Shown: positions 52,118-63,917 of the stretch, piece after piece | How the letters are laid out: every line of letters starts with the position of its first letter | Numbering within the stretch: the first letter of the stretch is position 1 | The notes under the pieces: generated by a model | Told to the model about the DNA's origin: nothing | Database searches by the model: none | What the model saw: only the letters and a program-made list of their open reading frames with translations | Translations under genes and position numbers: made by a program | Assembly (NCBI RefSeq): GCF_900199185.1 | Contig: NZ_OBMI01000002.1 | Span: forward strand, 682,001-746,000 | DNA from: Sphingomonas guangdongensis | GTDB lineage: Bacteria; Pseudomonadota; Alphaproteobacteria; Sphingomonadales; Sphingomonadaceae | Direction: 5' to 3' | DNA length: 64,000 bases

Positions 52118-52900
52118 TCAGTTCTCGGCCGTGCCGGGTTCCGCCATCTTGCGGTGCTGCTCGGCCTTGACGGCATCCGGGGTAACGCCGGACAGTGCGT
52201 ACTGGAGCTTGTTCTTCCACCCCGAGACGACACTCGCCTTGCCCGAGTTCAGCGCATCCCAGCCGTTCTGGGCGGTGATCGCGGGATCTTCCTTGTTCGG
52301 GTCGGTGCCGACGTCGGTGTCCATCATGTCGCCGCGCTCAAAGAACTCGGTGTCCGTCGGCCCGGGCATCAGGTTCGTGATCGTGACACCGTCCACGTCC
52401 TTCAGCTCGTTCTGGAGCGCCGCGACGAAGCTGTCCACGAACGCCTTGGTGCCGTTGTAGACCGCCTGGAAGCTGCCGGGGATGAAGCCGGCGATTGATC
52501 CGGTGACAAGTACCTTGCCCTGGTTGCGCGCCACCATGTCCTTCAGCACGCGCTGGAGCAGGTAAGCGGTGCCGGTCACATTGGTGTCGACCACGTGGCG
52601 CCAGTCGGCGACATCCTGGTCGAGGAACGCGCGGCCGAGGCCATGCCCAGCATTCGCGCACAGCAGATCGATCTGCCGCCCGCCCGCGGCCTCCAGCAGA
52701 CGGTCGACACCCTCGATCGTCGACAGGTCGACCTCCAGCGTCTGAACGTCGACGCCCAGACCCTGCAGCCCCGCGGACGCGTCCACGAACGGCGTATCGG
52801 CGGCGACCAGCAGGTCGTAGCCGTCGGCCGCGGCGAGCTTCGCCAGCTCCAGGCCGATGCCCGTGGAGGCACCGGTCACGATTCCGAACTTCATTGCCAT
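52118..52900 (-). CDS. Short-chain dehydrogenase/reductase
   Basis: NAD(P)-dependent SDR of 260 residues. The cofactor loop is GIVTGASTGIGLELAK, NAG follows in LLCANAGHGLGRAF, and the catalytic Ser and YxxxK are in TGSIAGFIPGSFQAVYNGTK. The C-terminus (DALNSGKASVVSGWKNKL) matches the sphingomonad SDR clustered with DUF892 and ADH genes. AGGAG lies eight bases before the ATG. It is the last gene of a four-gene run. The substrate is unknown. Confidence 0.92.
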   Translation of the reverse strand: MAMKFGIVTGASTGIGLELAKLAAADGYDLLVAADTPFVDASAGLQGLGVDVQTLEVDLSTIEGVDRLLEAAGGRQIDLLCANAGHGLGRAFLDQDVADWRHVVDTNVTGTAYLLQRVLKDMVARNQGKVLVTGSIAGFIPGSFQAVYNGTKAFVDSFVAALQNELKDVDGVTITNLMPGPTDTEFFERGDMMDTDVGTDPNKEDPAITAQNGWDALNSGKASVVSGWKNKLQYALSGVTPDAVKAEQHRKMAEPGTAEN

Positions 52901-52921
52901 GTCTTCAACTCCTCGTAGGGA

Positions 52922-54108
<1,187 letters not shown>

Positions 54109-54112
<4 letters not shown>

Positions 54113-54681
54113 AATCCCATCTCCTCGAACTCTTCCCGGTTCTTGGCCGGGGTGGCGATCTCGCCGGTTTCCATCAGCTGCTTGAAGCGGTTGAGGTCGC
54201 GGCGCGCCTGGATCGCGGGCTCACGCTGAAACATCTTGGCGATCACCTTGCCGATGACGCCGCCGGGCGGATCATAGAGGATGGTGGCGGTCACGACCGT
54301 GCCGCGTTCGCCGGCGTCGCGGAAGGTGACGGTGCCGCTGTTCGGCACGTCCGCGCCTTCCTCCGAGGTCCAGGCGATGTACTTGCCCGCGCGCTCCTCC
54401 GTGACGACCGCGACCCACTCGACCGTTCGGCCGCCGGGTGCCTTGACCACCCAGCGGGAGCGCCGGTCGTCGAGCACGTCGATCCGTTCGACGTTCTCCA
54501 TGAAGCTTGGCAGGTTCGCGAAGTCGCGGAAGAAGTCGTAGAGTTCCTGCGCGGGCTTGTTGATCGTCACGGCGCGCGCAAGCAGGGTGTCGCCGTGCGG
54601 GTCGGGGATGCCGACCTGTTCGGCGGCACCCGCCAGCTTGGAGGCGGTGACGGGTGCGTCGTCGGTCTGGATGTCGCTCAT
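54109..54681 (-). CDS. SRPBCC (cyclase/dehydrase-like) family protein
   Basis: A 190-residue START-like fold protein. The Polyketide_cyc2 pattern is visible as [40 protein letters not shown] and [20 protein letters not shown] with [16 protein letters not shown]. Members bind small hydrophobic ligands. It sits between DUF892 (10 bases upstream) and the ADH (overlap), the same order seen in many sphingomonad stress clusters. Confidence 0.88.
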
Positions 54682-54691
54682 CGCCGCGCGC

Positions 54692-55213
54692 TCACGCCGG
54701 CTCGGCCGAGAGGTCGGCGGTGGCGTTGACCTGCCCGGTTGCGAGGCCGGTCAGGATCTCGTCGGTCGCCTTCTCCTCCGCGAGCGTCTCCGCGAGCACC
54801 GCGGCACAGTCGCTGCGGCCGAGCTGCTCGGCCCAGGCGATCAGCGTGCCGTAGCGGGTGATCTCGTAATGCTCGACCGCCTGGGCGTTCGCGATCAGCG
54901 CCGCGTCGAGCACGGCCTTGTCGGCGATCTCGCCGGCGGTCTCGTTCGCTTCCTTGATGATCCCGTCGATCGCGGGGCAGGTGACCGCCTTCGGCGTCTG
55001 ACCGTGCATCTCGAACACCTGCTCCAGCCGCGTGATCTGGCCCTCGGTCTCCTGCAAATGGCGCTCGAACCCGGCCTTCAGCTCGGGCGCGGTCGCCTTC
55101 TCGATCATCTTCGGCAGCGCCTTGGTGATCTGATGCTCGGCGTAGTAGATGTCCTGCAGCGTGTGGACGAACAGATCGTCGAGCGTCGCGATATCCTTGC
55201 TGAACAGTCCCAT
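54692..55213 (-). CDS. Ferritin-like DUF892 (YciE/YciF-like) protein
   Basis: A four-helix bundle of 173 residues, MGLFSKDIATLDDLFVHTLQ followed by DIYYAEHQITKALPKMIEKA, GFERHLQETEGQITRLEQVF and AQAVEHYEITRYGTLIAWAE. The Glu/His pairs (AEHQ, ETEGQ, VEHYE) are the ferritin-like metal site. The family is induced by osmotic and general stress in several bacteria. GGAGG lies seven bases before the ATG. It is the first gene of the minus-strand run; I see no clear EcfG-type promoter upstream. Confidence 0.93.
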   Translation of the reverse strand: MGLFSKDIATLDDLFVHTLQDIYYAEHQITKALPKMIEKATAPELKAGFERHLQETEGQITRLEQVFEMHGQTPKAVTCPAIDGIIKEANETAGEIADKAVLDAALIANAQAVEHYEITRYGTLIAWAEQLGRSDCAAVLAETLAEEKATDEILTGLATGQVNATADLSAEPA

Positions 55214-55362
55214 CGGGAGCCTCCGTGATGCGAGTGCCGCGATGCGGCGGACTCGCTCTCAACGAGGCGATCGGTCATCTGTTGCAGGCAAAGTCCCAAA
55301 GCTGATCCATGTTAGCAAGCTAAAGGATCAGCCAAATGGGAAGCCGCGACGGGCAGGAGCGG

Positions 55363-55438
<76 letters not shown>

Positions 55439-55531
55439 GGTGACCGGCTGGTTGCGGCGCCGTTGAGGGCGCCGCCGCGATCGGGAGGGCGCCCACTACC
55501 ACCTCCCGCACCGAATGCAACCCTGTTTTTC

Positions 55532-56653
55532 TCACCAGCCGCCCGGCGCGCGGCGGTTCTGGCGGTCGATCGCCATCAGCAGCCCCAGGCAGATCATCAC
55601 CGTCATCAGCGCCGAGCCGCCGAAGCTGACGAGCGGCAGCGGAATGCCGACCACCGGCGCCAGCCCCATCACCATCATCAGGTTAATCGCGACGTAGAAG
55701 AAGATGGTCGTGGCGAGCCCAGCCGCCGCCAGCCGCTCGAACCGGCCGCTCGCGTTGACACCGACCATCACGCCCCAACGGATCAGCAGCATGTAGGCGC
55801 CGATGATGAAGAAGCCGCCGATCAGCCCCCATTCCTCCGCCATGGTCGCGAAGGCGAAGTCGGTGTGCCCTTCCGGCAGATAGTCGAGGTGGCTCTGGCT
55901 GCCGTTCAGGAAGCCCTTGCCGCCGAGCCCGCCCGAGCCGATCGCGATCTTGGACTGGCTGATGTGGTAGCCGGTGCCGAGTGGGTCGCTGTCCGGATCG
56001 AGGAAGATCAGGATGCGGTGGCGCTGATAGTCGTGGAGGACGAAATTGAAGGCGAGCGGCACGGCGACCGCCATCAGCGCCGCACCGCCGACGAACAGCC
56101 GGAGCGGAACGCCCGCCAGGAACATCACTGTTACACCGCCAAACGCGATCATGAGCCCGGTGCCGAGGTCGGGCTGGGTCATCACCAGCACGAACGGCAG
56201 CCCGACGAGCACACCCGCCGGGATCAGCGAGGGCAGGCGCCGCGTCTCCGCCGGGGGAAGGATCGCATAGAAGCGCGCAAGGGTGAGCACGATCGCAGGC
56301 TTCATCAGCTCGGACGGCTGCAGCCTGATGAAGCCGAGGTCGAGCCAGCGCTGCGACCCGCCGCGCACCGCGCCGAGCAGTTCCACCAGCACCAGTAGCA
56401 CCAGCAGCACGCCGTAGGTGGGGAAGGCGGCCCGCGCATAGGTGGCGGTAGAGACACGCGACAGCCCCACCGCAAGGCCGAGGAACGCGCCGAAGCGCAC
56501 CGCCTGCGACAGTGCCCAAGGCTTGATGCTGCCGCCGGCGGCGGAGAACAGCACGACCAGCCCGAAGCCGCCGATCAGGATGACGAGCAGCAGGATACGC
56601 CAGGGCAGCTGCGCGAGCGGGGCGGGAACGAAGCCGCTGACCGGCGCCTTCAT
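55532..56653 (-). CDS. rodA: Rod shape-determining protein RodA
   Basis: SEDS-family peptidoglycan glycosyltransferase of the elongasome, 373 residues with about ten membrane helices. Signatures: RWLDLGFIRLQPSELMKPAI, VMTQPDLGTGLMIAFGG with the essential Asp, GGKGFLNGSQSHLDYLPEGH with TDFAFA, and VVGIPLPLVSFGGSALMT. Its ATG overlaps the mrdA stop (ATGA). It is the last gene of the mreBCD-mrdA-rodA operon. Confidence 0.97.
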   Translation of the reverse strand: MKAPVSGFVPAPLAQLPWRILLLVILIGGFGLVVLFSAAGGSIKPWALSQAVRFGAFLGLAVGLSRVSTATYARAAFPTYGVLLVLLVLVELLGAVRGGSQRWLDLGFIRLQPSELMKPAIVLTLARFYAILPPAETRRLPSLIPAGVLVGLPFVLVMTQPDLGTGLMIAFGGVTVMFLAGVPLRLFVGGAALMAVAVPLAFNFVLHDYQRHRILIFLDPDSDPLGTGYHISQSKIAIGSGGLGGKGFLNGSQSHLDYLPEGHTDFAFATMAEEWGLIGGFFIIGAYMLLIRWGVMVGVNASGRFERLAAAGLATTIFFYVAINLMMVMGLAPVVGIPLPLVSFGGSALMTVMICLGLLMAIDRQNRRAPGGW

Positions 56654-58644
56654 CGGGTCTCTCCTGGCGCGCTGCCGTTCGCCACGGTGGCATTCGCCGC
56701 TTCGGCGGCCGCTCTTGCCGCCTCCGCCTGGGCAGCAGCGGCGGCGGCGGCTTCGGGCGTGCCCGGCTGCGTGGCGGCGAACGCCCGCGCCTTCACCGCC
56801 ATGCGGGTGGGAATGTCGCCGCCCCATTGCGTCTCGAAGCGCGACAGCGACTCCATCGCCTTGGGCTTGTCGAAGAGGTAGGTCAGCACGTCCTTAGCAA
56901 CCGGCGCGGCGGCACGCGCGCCGCCAAGGCCATGCTCGATGACGACGGAGGCGGCGTAGCGCGGCTGGTCGACGGGCGCGAAGCAGATGAACAGGCCATG
57001 GTCGCGGTACTTCCAGTCGCCGCCCTGACCACGCAGCCGGTCAACGATGCGCCGGACCTGCGCCGTGCCGGTCTTGCCGCCCATCCGGATGCCCGGGAGC
57101 GGCAGCTTGGACGCGACGGCGGTACCTGCGCCGTTCACCACCTCGTCCATTCCGCCGCGCACGATGGCGAGGTGCTCGGGCGCGACATCGAGCAGCGGGA
57201 TCGGCTGGCGCGCCGTCGCGAGCAGCCGCGGTGTCAGCGCGCGACCCGACGCGATCCGGGCCGCCGACAACGCCAGCTGGAAGGGGCTGACCAGCACATA
57301 ACCTTGGCCGATCGCGGCGTTGAGCGTGTCAGCCTGCGTCCACTCCTGATTGTAGCGGCGCTGCTTCCACGCGGTGTCGGGCACCGTGCCGTAGCGCTGT
57401 GAGGGAAGCGGCAGGTCGTATTCGGCGCCGAACCCCAGCTTGCGCGCGGCGGCCGCGATCGCGTCGATCCCGACCTGCCGTCCGACCGTGTAGAAATAGG
57501 TGTTGCAGCTGCGCGCGATGGCGGTGTGCATGTTCATCGGCCCGTGCCGCCCGAGGCAGCCGAAACGGCGGTTGCCGAGCTGATAGCCGCCGTTGCAGTA
57601 GACGAAGCGGGTCGGATCGACGCCGGCGCCGAGCGCCGCCAGCGCGGTTGCGGGCTTGAAGGTGGAGCCCGGCGGATAGAGGCCCTGGAGCGACTTGTTG
57701 GTGAGCGGCAGATGGTCGTCCTCCGACAGCATCTTCCATTCGAGCCGGCTGATCCCGTCGGAGAAGCCGTTGGGATCGTACGCGGGCATCGAGACCATGG
57801 CGAGGATGTCGCCGGTCAGCGTGTCGAACACGATGACGGAGCCGGACTCCGGCCCTAGCCGCCGCGCGGCGAACTCCTGCAGGCCGGCGTCGATGGTCAG
57901 GCGGACCGTCCTGCCCGGCGTGTCGGCGCGGGTTGCAAGCTCACGCACCAGCCGGCCGCGCGCGGTGACCTCCACCCGCTTCGCACCCGGCTTGCCGCGC
58001 AGCAGCGGCTCCAGCTTCTTCTCCAGCCCGTCCTTGCCGATCTTGAAACCTGGCGTGACCAGCAGCGGGTCCTTGGTCTCCTGATACTGCTCGGCCGAGG
58101 CGCTGCCGACATAGCCGGTCAGGTGCGCGACGGCGGCGCCTTGCGGATAGTTGCGGGAGAAGCCGCGGGTAGGCGCCACGCCGGGCAGTTCGGGGAGGCG
58201 GACGCTCACCGCCGCGAACTGCTCCCAGCTGAGGTTCTCCGCGACCTTCACCGGCTGAAAGCCAGCCGCGCTTTTCAGGTCGGTCCTGATCCGGGTGACC
58301 TCCTCCTCGCCCAGCGGCAGCAGCCGGGCGAGGTTGGCGATCACTTGATCGGGATCGGCCAGGCGGCTGGGAATGATGTCCACGCGGAAGTCGGTGCGGT
58401 TGTTGGCGATCGGCGTGCCGTAGCGATCGACGATCCATCCCCGCCGCGGCGGGGAGAGCGTCAGGTTGACGCGGTTGCTTTCCGACAGCAGCGCGTAGCG
58501 CTCGTTCTCCGCTACCGCGAGCCAGGTCATTCGCCCGGCGAGCAGCGCCCCCACGCCGATCTGGAGCCCCGACAGGAGCATGGCGCGCCGGGTGAAGGTT
58601 GACGCCTGGGTCGCCTCGTTGGCGAGCTGCCCGCCCCCGATCAT
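56650..58644 (-). CDS. mrdA: Penicillin-binding protein 2
   Basis: Class B transpeptidase of the elongasome, 664 residues, anchored by one N-terminal helix (about 20-38). The dimerisation domain starts LTLSPPRRGWIVDRYGTPI. Active-site motifs: PPGSTFKPATA (SxxK), ARSCNTYFY (SxN), MGGKTGTAQV (KTG). An Ala-rich C-terminal tail of about 35 residues follows the transpeptidase domain. The start MIGGGQLANEATQ overlaps the mreD stop; the open frame upstream lies within mreD. Confidence 0.96.
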   Translation of the reverse strand: MIGGGQLANEATQASTFTRRAMLLSGLQIGVGALLAGRMTWLAVAENERYALLSESNRVNLTLSPPRRGWIVDRYGTPIANNRTDFRVDIIPSRLADPDQVIANLARLLPLGEEEVTRIRTDLKSAAGFQPVKVAENLSWEQFAAVSVRLPELPGVAPTRGFSRNYPQGAAVAHLTGYVGSASAEQYQETKDPLLVTPGFKIGKDGLEKKLEPLLRGKPGAKRVEVTARGRLVRELATRADTPGRTVRLTIDAGLQEFAARRLGPESGSVIVFDTLTGDILAMVSMPAYDPNGFSDGISRLEWKMLSEDDHLPLTNKSLQGLYPPGSTFKPATALAALGAGVDPTRFVYCNGGYQLGNRRFGCLGRHGPMNMHTAIARSCNTYFYTVGRQVGIDAIAAAARKLGFGAEYDLPLPSQRYGTVPDTAWKQRRYNQEWTQADTLNAAIGQGYVLVSPFQLALSAARIASGRALTPRLLATARQPIPLLDVAPEHLAIVRGGMDEVVNGAGTAVASKLPLPGIRMGGKTGTAQVRRIVDRLRGQGGDWKYRDHGLFICFAPVDQPRYAASVVIEHGLGGARAAAPVAKDVLTYLFDKPKAMESLSRFETQWGGDIPTRMAVKARAFAATQPGTPEAAAAAAAQAEAARAAAEAANATVANGSAPGETR

Positions 58645-59156
58645 CGTGCCCGCCGCCGTCGCTCGTCGATCCCGGCCGCGATCCGCGCGGCGAGCGGGTA
58701 GAGCGCGACGCCGACCGCGGCCTGGAGCAGGACCGGCGTGGTGACGGGCGCACCGAGCGGTGCCGCGAACAGCCGCATGCCGAGCAGGCAGAAGGTGACC
58801 GCGCCGCCCGCGATGAACCAGTCCTGCCAGAAGCCGCGCCAGACCAGCCGGTGATCGATCATGTCGATTGCGATATAGATCAGAGTCCACAGCGCCATCG
58901 CGCTGCCGAACGGCTGACCGCTGACCAGGTCGTCGAACAGGCCGAGTGGAAGCGGCCCCCAGCTCGGGAACAGCTCGGGATCGCGCAGCCGGAAGGCGAG
59001 CAGCATCAGCAGCCCGAACGGCGGCAGGAACGGCACGGTTGCGACCAGCGGCACCAGCGTGACGAGCGAGCCGACCATGATCGCCGCCGACGCAACCGCG
59101 ATGCGCCGCCGCTCCGTGGGCGGCGCGTCGAACTTCGAAGGGCGGGGCGCGCGCAT
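58641..59156 (-). CDS. mreD: Rod shape-determining protein MreD
   Basis: A small integral membrane protein of 171 residues with five or six helices: AIMVGSLVTLVPLVATVPFL, then PPFGLLMLLAFRLRDPELFP and LGLFDDLVSGQPFGSAMAL, the conserved MreD core. It links MreC to the elongasome. Start and stop overlap mreC (TGATG) and mrdA (ATGA). Confidence 0.93.
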   Translation of the reverse strand: MRAPRPSKFDAPPTERRRIAVASAAIMVGSLVTLVPLVATVPFLPPFGLLMLLAFRLRDPELFPSWGPLPLGLFDDLVSGQPFGSAMALWTLIYIAIDMIDHRLVWRGFWQDWFIAGGAVTFCLLGMRLFAAPLGAPVTTPVLLQAAVGVALYPLAARIAAGIDERRRRAR

Positions 59157-60025
59157 CAGGGCGCGGCCGGCCGCTCTGGCAGCGGCGCGGGGCGGAACGG
59201 GCGCTGGACCAGCGCGAAATCGAGCGAGTCCGGGTCGGCGAGCATGCGCCCCGGCGCGGCGTCACGCGCAGACTGGGTGACCCGCGCGACCGGGATGTTG
59301 GGCGGGTATAGCCCGCCGGTGCCGGACGTGACGAAGGTATCGCCGCGCTGGAACGGCGCGTTGGCGGAGCCGGCCGAGCGGATGTCGAGCTGTCCGTCGC
59401 CGCGGCCGGACGCGATCGCGGGCAGGTTGTCGCGGGTGCGGCGGACGGGCACGATGCTCTCCGCATCGATCAGCAGCAGGACGCGCGCGGAGTTGAACCC
59501 GGTCTCGATCACGCGGCCGATCAGCCCCTCCGGTCCGCGCACCGGCATGCCCGGCTCCACGCCCTGTCGGCGGCCGGCATTGAGCGTGGCGAAGCGCCGT
59601 GTGCTGCTAGCGGTCGAACTCACCAGCCGCGCGGCGACGACCGGCGTCACCTCGATGTCCCGGATGCGCAGCAGCGCGCGGAGGCGGCGGTTCTCCGCAT
59701 TGATCATCCGGGCGCGGGTAACGATCGCGTGCTCGCGCGCGAGCTGGGTGCGCAGCTCGCGGATCTTGTCGGCGCCGCCGAAATAGTCGGCGAGGCTGCC
59801 GGGCGACGTCGCCGCGCGGCGCAGGCCGGCGAGCCCGGAGGAGATCGGCGTCGTCGCCTCCGCCACCGCCGAGCGGAAGGCGGCGAACACCGGCGGGTTG
59901 AAGAAGGACAGCAGCACCAGCACCAGCCCGACCACGACGCCGCTCGCCGCGGCAACATAGCCGATGAACACGCCATATTGCGCACGGCGCGAGAACCCCG
60001 TCCGCTTCGCAGAGGGCGGTGCCAT
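59156..60025 (-). CDS. mreC: Rod shape-determining protein MreC
   Basis: A periplasmic scaffold of 289 residues with one N-terminal membrane helix (about 18-45), a coiled coil (about 75-110, LRTQLAREHAIVTRARMINA) and the beta domain with GRRQGVEPGMPVRGPEGLIG and VSSTASSTRRFATLNA. It begins MAPPSAKRTGFSRRAQY. It lies 26 bases downstream of mreB. Confidence 0.95.
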   Translation of the reverse strand: MAPPSAKRTGFSRRAQYGVFIGYVAAASGVVVGLVLVLLSFFNPPVFAAFRSAVAEATTPISSGLAGLRRAATSPGSLADYFGGADKIRELRTQLAREHAIVTRARMINAENRRLRALLRIRDIEVTPVVAARLVSSTASSTRRFATLNAGRRQGVEPGMPVRGPEGLIGRVIETGFNSARVLLLIDAESIVPVRRTRDNLPAIASGRGDGQLDIRSAGSANAPFQRGDTFVTSGTGGLYPPNIPVARVTQSARDAAPGRMLADPDSLDFALVQRPFRPAPLPERPAAP

Positions 60026-60051
60026 GCCCCGGCGTCCCCCGCGCTAAGCCG

Positions 60052-61236
<1,185 letters not shown>

Positions 61237-61250
61237 CTACAGCTTGCCCC

Positions 61251-63023
61251 ATGTCAATACGGCGCCTGCCCGAGCATCTCGTCAATCGGATCGCGGCCGG
61301 GGAAGTGGTGGAACGCCCCGCTTCCGCGCTAAAAGAAATGGTCGAGAATGCGCTGGACGCGGGTGCCCGGCGGATTGCGGTCAGGCTGGCGGCGGGCGGC
61401 ACCGACAGCATCGAGGTGAGCGACGACGGCTGCGGCATGACTCCGGCCGAGATGGCGCTGGCGCTGGAGCGGCACGCGACCTCCAAGCTGCCGGACGAGG
61501 CAATCGAGGCGGTGACGACGCTTGGTTTTCGCGGCGAGGCGCTGCCCTCGATCGCGAGCGTCGCCACGCTGACGCTTGAGAGCCGCGTCCGCGGCGCGGA
61601 CGGCTGGTCGCGTGTCGTCGACAACGGCGCGGTCGTCGCGGAGGGGCCGGCCGCGCTGCCGCCCGGCACGCGGGTGCGGGTGGATGGGCTGTTCGCGCGG
61701 GTGCCTGCACGGCGCAAGTTCCTGCGCTCCGCAAAGGCGGAATACGCAGCCTGCCTCGACGTCGTCCGGCGGCTCGCGATGGCACGTCCCGACGTCGCCT
61801 TCTCACTGGAGCACGACGGCCGCCGCAGCCTTGCGGTGCAGGCGGACGAGGACCGGCCCGCGCGCGTGGCGGCGCTGACCGACCGCGACCTTGCGGCCAA
61901 CTGCGTCGTGATCGAGCTGGAGCGCGAGGGGCTTAGGCTCGGCGGCATCGCGGGCCTCCCGACCTTCAACCGCGGCATCGCCGACCACCAGTACCTGTTC
62001 GTCAACGGCCGACCCGTCAAGGATCGGTTGCTGGTCGGCGCGGTGCGGGGCGCCTACGCGGAGATGCTGCCACGCGACCGCCACCCGGTGCTCGCGCTGT
62101 TCCTTGACGTGCCCGCCGACGTCGTCGACGTGAACGTCCATCCTGCCAAGACCGAGGTGCGGTTTCGCGACCCGGCGCTGGTCCGCGGACTGATCGTGAG
62201 CGGCCTGCGCCGGGCGCTCGACGAGGCGGGGCACCGCGCGGTGCAGCGTCCGAGCGCAGCCGCGCTCGGCGCGTGGCAGGCGGAGCCGCTGGCGGCATCA
62301 CCGCCCGCGAGCGGGTGGGGCGGACTCGACCTGCTCGAACGCCCCGCCACGGGAGCGCTCCACGATCGCCGCCCGAGCTTCATCGCCCCGCCGCCGCAGG
62401 CGCGCGTCGAGCCCGCCTGGGCGCCGCCGCCCGACACGTTGTCCTACCCGCTTGGCGTCGCGCGCGGGCAGGTCGCCAGGACCTACATCGTCGCGGAGGC
62501 GGAGGACGGGCTCGTCATCGTCGATCAGCACGCCGCGCACGAGCGGCTGGTGCTCGAACGGATGCGCGCCGCGGTCGTCGCCGGCGGGGTCGCCGCACAG
62601 GCGCTGCTGATCCCGGACGTGGTCGAGCTCGACGAGCCGGCGTGCGACCGGCTGGAGGCGCGGGCGGAGGAGTTGACGGGGTTCGGGCTCGAGCTGGAAC
62701 GCTTCGGCCCGCGCGCGGTGCTGGTCCGCGCAACCCCCGCGCTGCTCGGCCACACCGACGTCGCGGCGCTCGTCACCGACATCGCGGACGAGCTCGCCGC
62801 CTTCGACCAGTCCCTCACACTCCGCGACCGGCTCGACCACGTCGCCGCGACCATGGCCTGCCACGGCTCGGTCCGCGCGGGCCGGGTGCTGTCGGTCGCG
62901 GAGATGAACGCGCTGCTGCGCGAGATGGAGGTGACGCCGCACTCCGGCCAGTGCAACCACGGCCGCCCGACCTGGGTGAAGCTGGCGCACGGTGACATCG
63001 AGAAGCTCTTCGGCCGCCGGTGA
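61251..63023 (+). CDS. mutL: DNA mismatch repair protein MutL
   Basis: Mismatch-repair ATPase of 590 residues. GHKL motifs are VNRIAAGEVVERPASALKEM with VENALDAGA, VSDDGCGMT and LGFRGEALPSIASV. The C-terminal domain has DQHAAHERLVLERM, matching the metal-binding DQHA-x2-E-x4-E motif of endonuclease-type MutL, and GQCNHGRPTWVKL, so it probably nicks DNA itself as expected in organisms without MutH. It is divergent from mreB. Confidence 0.97.
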   Translation: MSIRRLPEHLVNRIAAGEVVERPASALKEMVENALDAGARRIAVRLAAGGTDSIEVSDDGCGMTPAEMALALERHATSKLPDEAIEAVTTLGFRGEALPSIASVATLTLESRVRGADGWSRVVDNGAVVAEGPAALPPGTRVRVDGLFARVPARRKFLRSAKAEYAACLDVVRRLAMARPDVAFSLEHDGRRSLAVQADEDRPARVAALTDRDLAANCVVIELEREGLRLGGIAGLPTFNRGIADHQYLFVNGRPVKDRLLVGAVRGAYAEMLPRDRHPVLALFLDVPADVVDVNVHPAKTEVRFRDPALVRGLIVSGLRRALDEAGHRAVQRPSAAALGAWQAEPLAASPPASGWGGLDLLERPATGALHDRRPSFIAPPPQARVEPAWAPPPDTLSYPLGVARGQVARTYIVAEAEDGLVIVDQHAAHERLVLERMRAAVVAGGVAAQALLIPDVVELDEPACDRLEARAEELTGFGLELERFGPRAVLVRATPALLGHTDVAALVTDIADELAAFDQSLTLRDRLDHVAATMACHGSVRAGRVLSVAEMNALLREMEVTPHSGQCNHGRPTWVKLAHGDIEKLFGRR

Positions 63024-63050
63024 CAATTGCGGCGAGGGCGCGGGCGTGAC

Positions 63051-63287
63051 ATGGCCTCATGCGCCATGTGGTCACCTGCCTCGCGCTGGGAGCTATTCCC
63101 CCGCTGGTTGAAGAGGCTGAGCTACGTCGTCGGCGTTCCGGCGTGGCTGGCGATAATGGTCATGGCGTTCTCCGGCGCGATCCCGCAGCATCGGACGGTG
63201 TTCTTCATCCTGTTCGGCGCGTTCGGTGCGGTCGGCATGTGCCAGACCGTGTTCGTCGCGCGTGCCTTGTTGCGGAAGCTGATCTAG
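63051..63287 (+). CDS. Small membrane protein
   Basis: A 78-residue protein, [20 protein letters not shown] followed by two hydrophobic helices (about 25-42 and 48-68) and a short basic tail (ARALLRKLI). It follows mutL by 27 bases. I do not recognise a family. A TTG at 63027 is an alternative start. Confidence 0.5.
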   Translation: MASCAMWSPASRWELFPRWLKRLSYVVGVPAWLAIMVMAFSGAIPQHRTVFFILFGAFGAVGMCQTVFVARALLRKLI

Positions 63288-63339
63288 CAAACGCCCGCGT
63301 CACTTCCCGACGCCCGCGCTCACGATCAAGGTAGACGCG

Positions 63340-63669
63340 ATGACTCTTGCCGTTCCCGTCCTCTACCTGCTCGCGGCCGCGTGCGAGATCGCGGGGTGCT
63401 TCGCCTTCTGGTCATACTTGCGGCTGGGGCAAGGGGCGTGGGTGCTGCTGCCGGGCGTGGCAGCGCTGATCGCGTTCGCGTGGCTGCTAACTCTGGTCCC
63501 GAGCGATGCCGCGGGGCGGGCGTTTGCGGCCTACGGCGGCGTTTACATCGCCGCTTCGCTCATCTGGCTGTGGAGCGTGGAGGGAGTGCGGCCCGACCGC
63601 TGGGATCTGATCGGCGCGGCACTGTCCCTGATCGGGGCAGGCATCATCCTGCTGGCGCCGCGGAGCTGA
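63340..63669 (+). CDS. YnfA family membrane protein (UPF0060)
   Basis: A 109-residue protein with four membrane helices. The family signature is strong: [40 protein letters not shown] and [20 protein letters not shown]. YnfA proteins resemble small multidrug-resistance efflux proteins. It stands alone after the small membrane gene. Confidence 0.93.
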   Translation: MTLAVPVLYLLAAACEIAGCFAFWSYLRLGQGAWVLLPGVAALIAFAWLLTLVPSDAAGRAFAAYGGVYIAASLIWLWSVEGVRPDRWDLIGAALSLIGAGIILLAPRS

Positions 63670-63751
63670 ACGGCTCGTTCAGCGCAGCGCAACCTTTTGC
63701 CACAGGCGCGCATTGAAGCACCAAACCAACTTTGCTGAAGTGGCTCAGGTC

Positions 63752-63829
63752 ATGAAGTCGATCGTCCCCGTCTTTCTCGCGCTAATCCCGCTCGCCGCCG
63801 TCGTCAGCGCCTGCGTCGCGGTGCCGTAA
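63752..63829 (+). CDS. Putative 25-residue small lipoprotein
   Basis: The sequence MKSIVPVFLALIPLAAVVSA-CVAVP has a basic start, a hydrophobic core and a lipobox-like VSAC, so the mature peptide would be a lipid-anchored five-residue tail, as in entericidin-like peptides. It is too short for certainty. A clear Shine-Dalgarno is missing (GGCTCAGGTC precedes). A terminator follows within 30 bases, supporting a small transcript end. Confidence 0.4.
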   Translation: MKSIVPVFLALIPLAAVVSACVAVP

Positions 63830-63855
63830 GGCCCGCGCCCTTAGCGCCTGAACGA

Positions 63856-63893
63856 GAAGGGCCGCCCGCAACGATGGTTGCGGGCGGCCCTTC
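63856..63893. terminator. Strong intrinsic terminator hairpin
   Basis: GAAGGGCCGCCCGCAAC (63856-63872) pairs perfectly with GTTGCGGGCGGCCCTTC (63877-63893) around the loop GATG, and TGTTTGT follows on the plus strand. It lies between the small lipoprotein and the convergent partial gene, so it may serve both directions. Confidence 0.85.
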
Positions 63894-63917
63894 TGTTTGT
63901 CGCGGCTGCGAAGCGGA

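Noticed and set aside
55214-55330. General-stress (EcfG) promoter expected upstream of the DUF892 operon
   Set aside because: I searched by eye for GGAAC-N16/17-CGTT on the minus strand and found no acceptable match.
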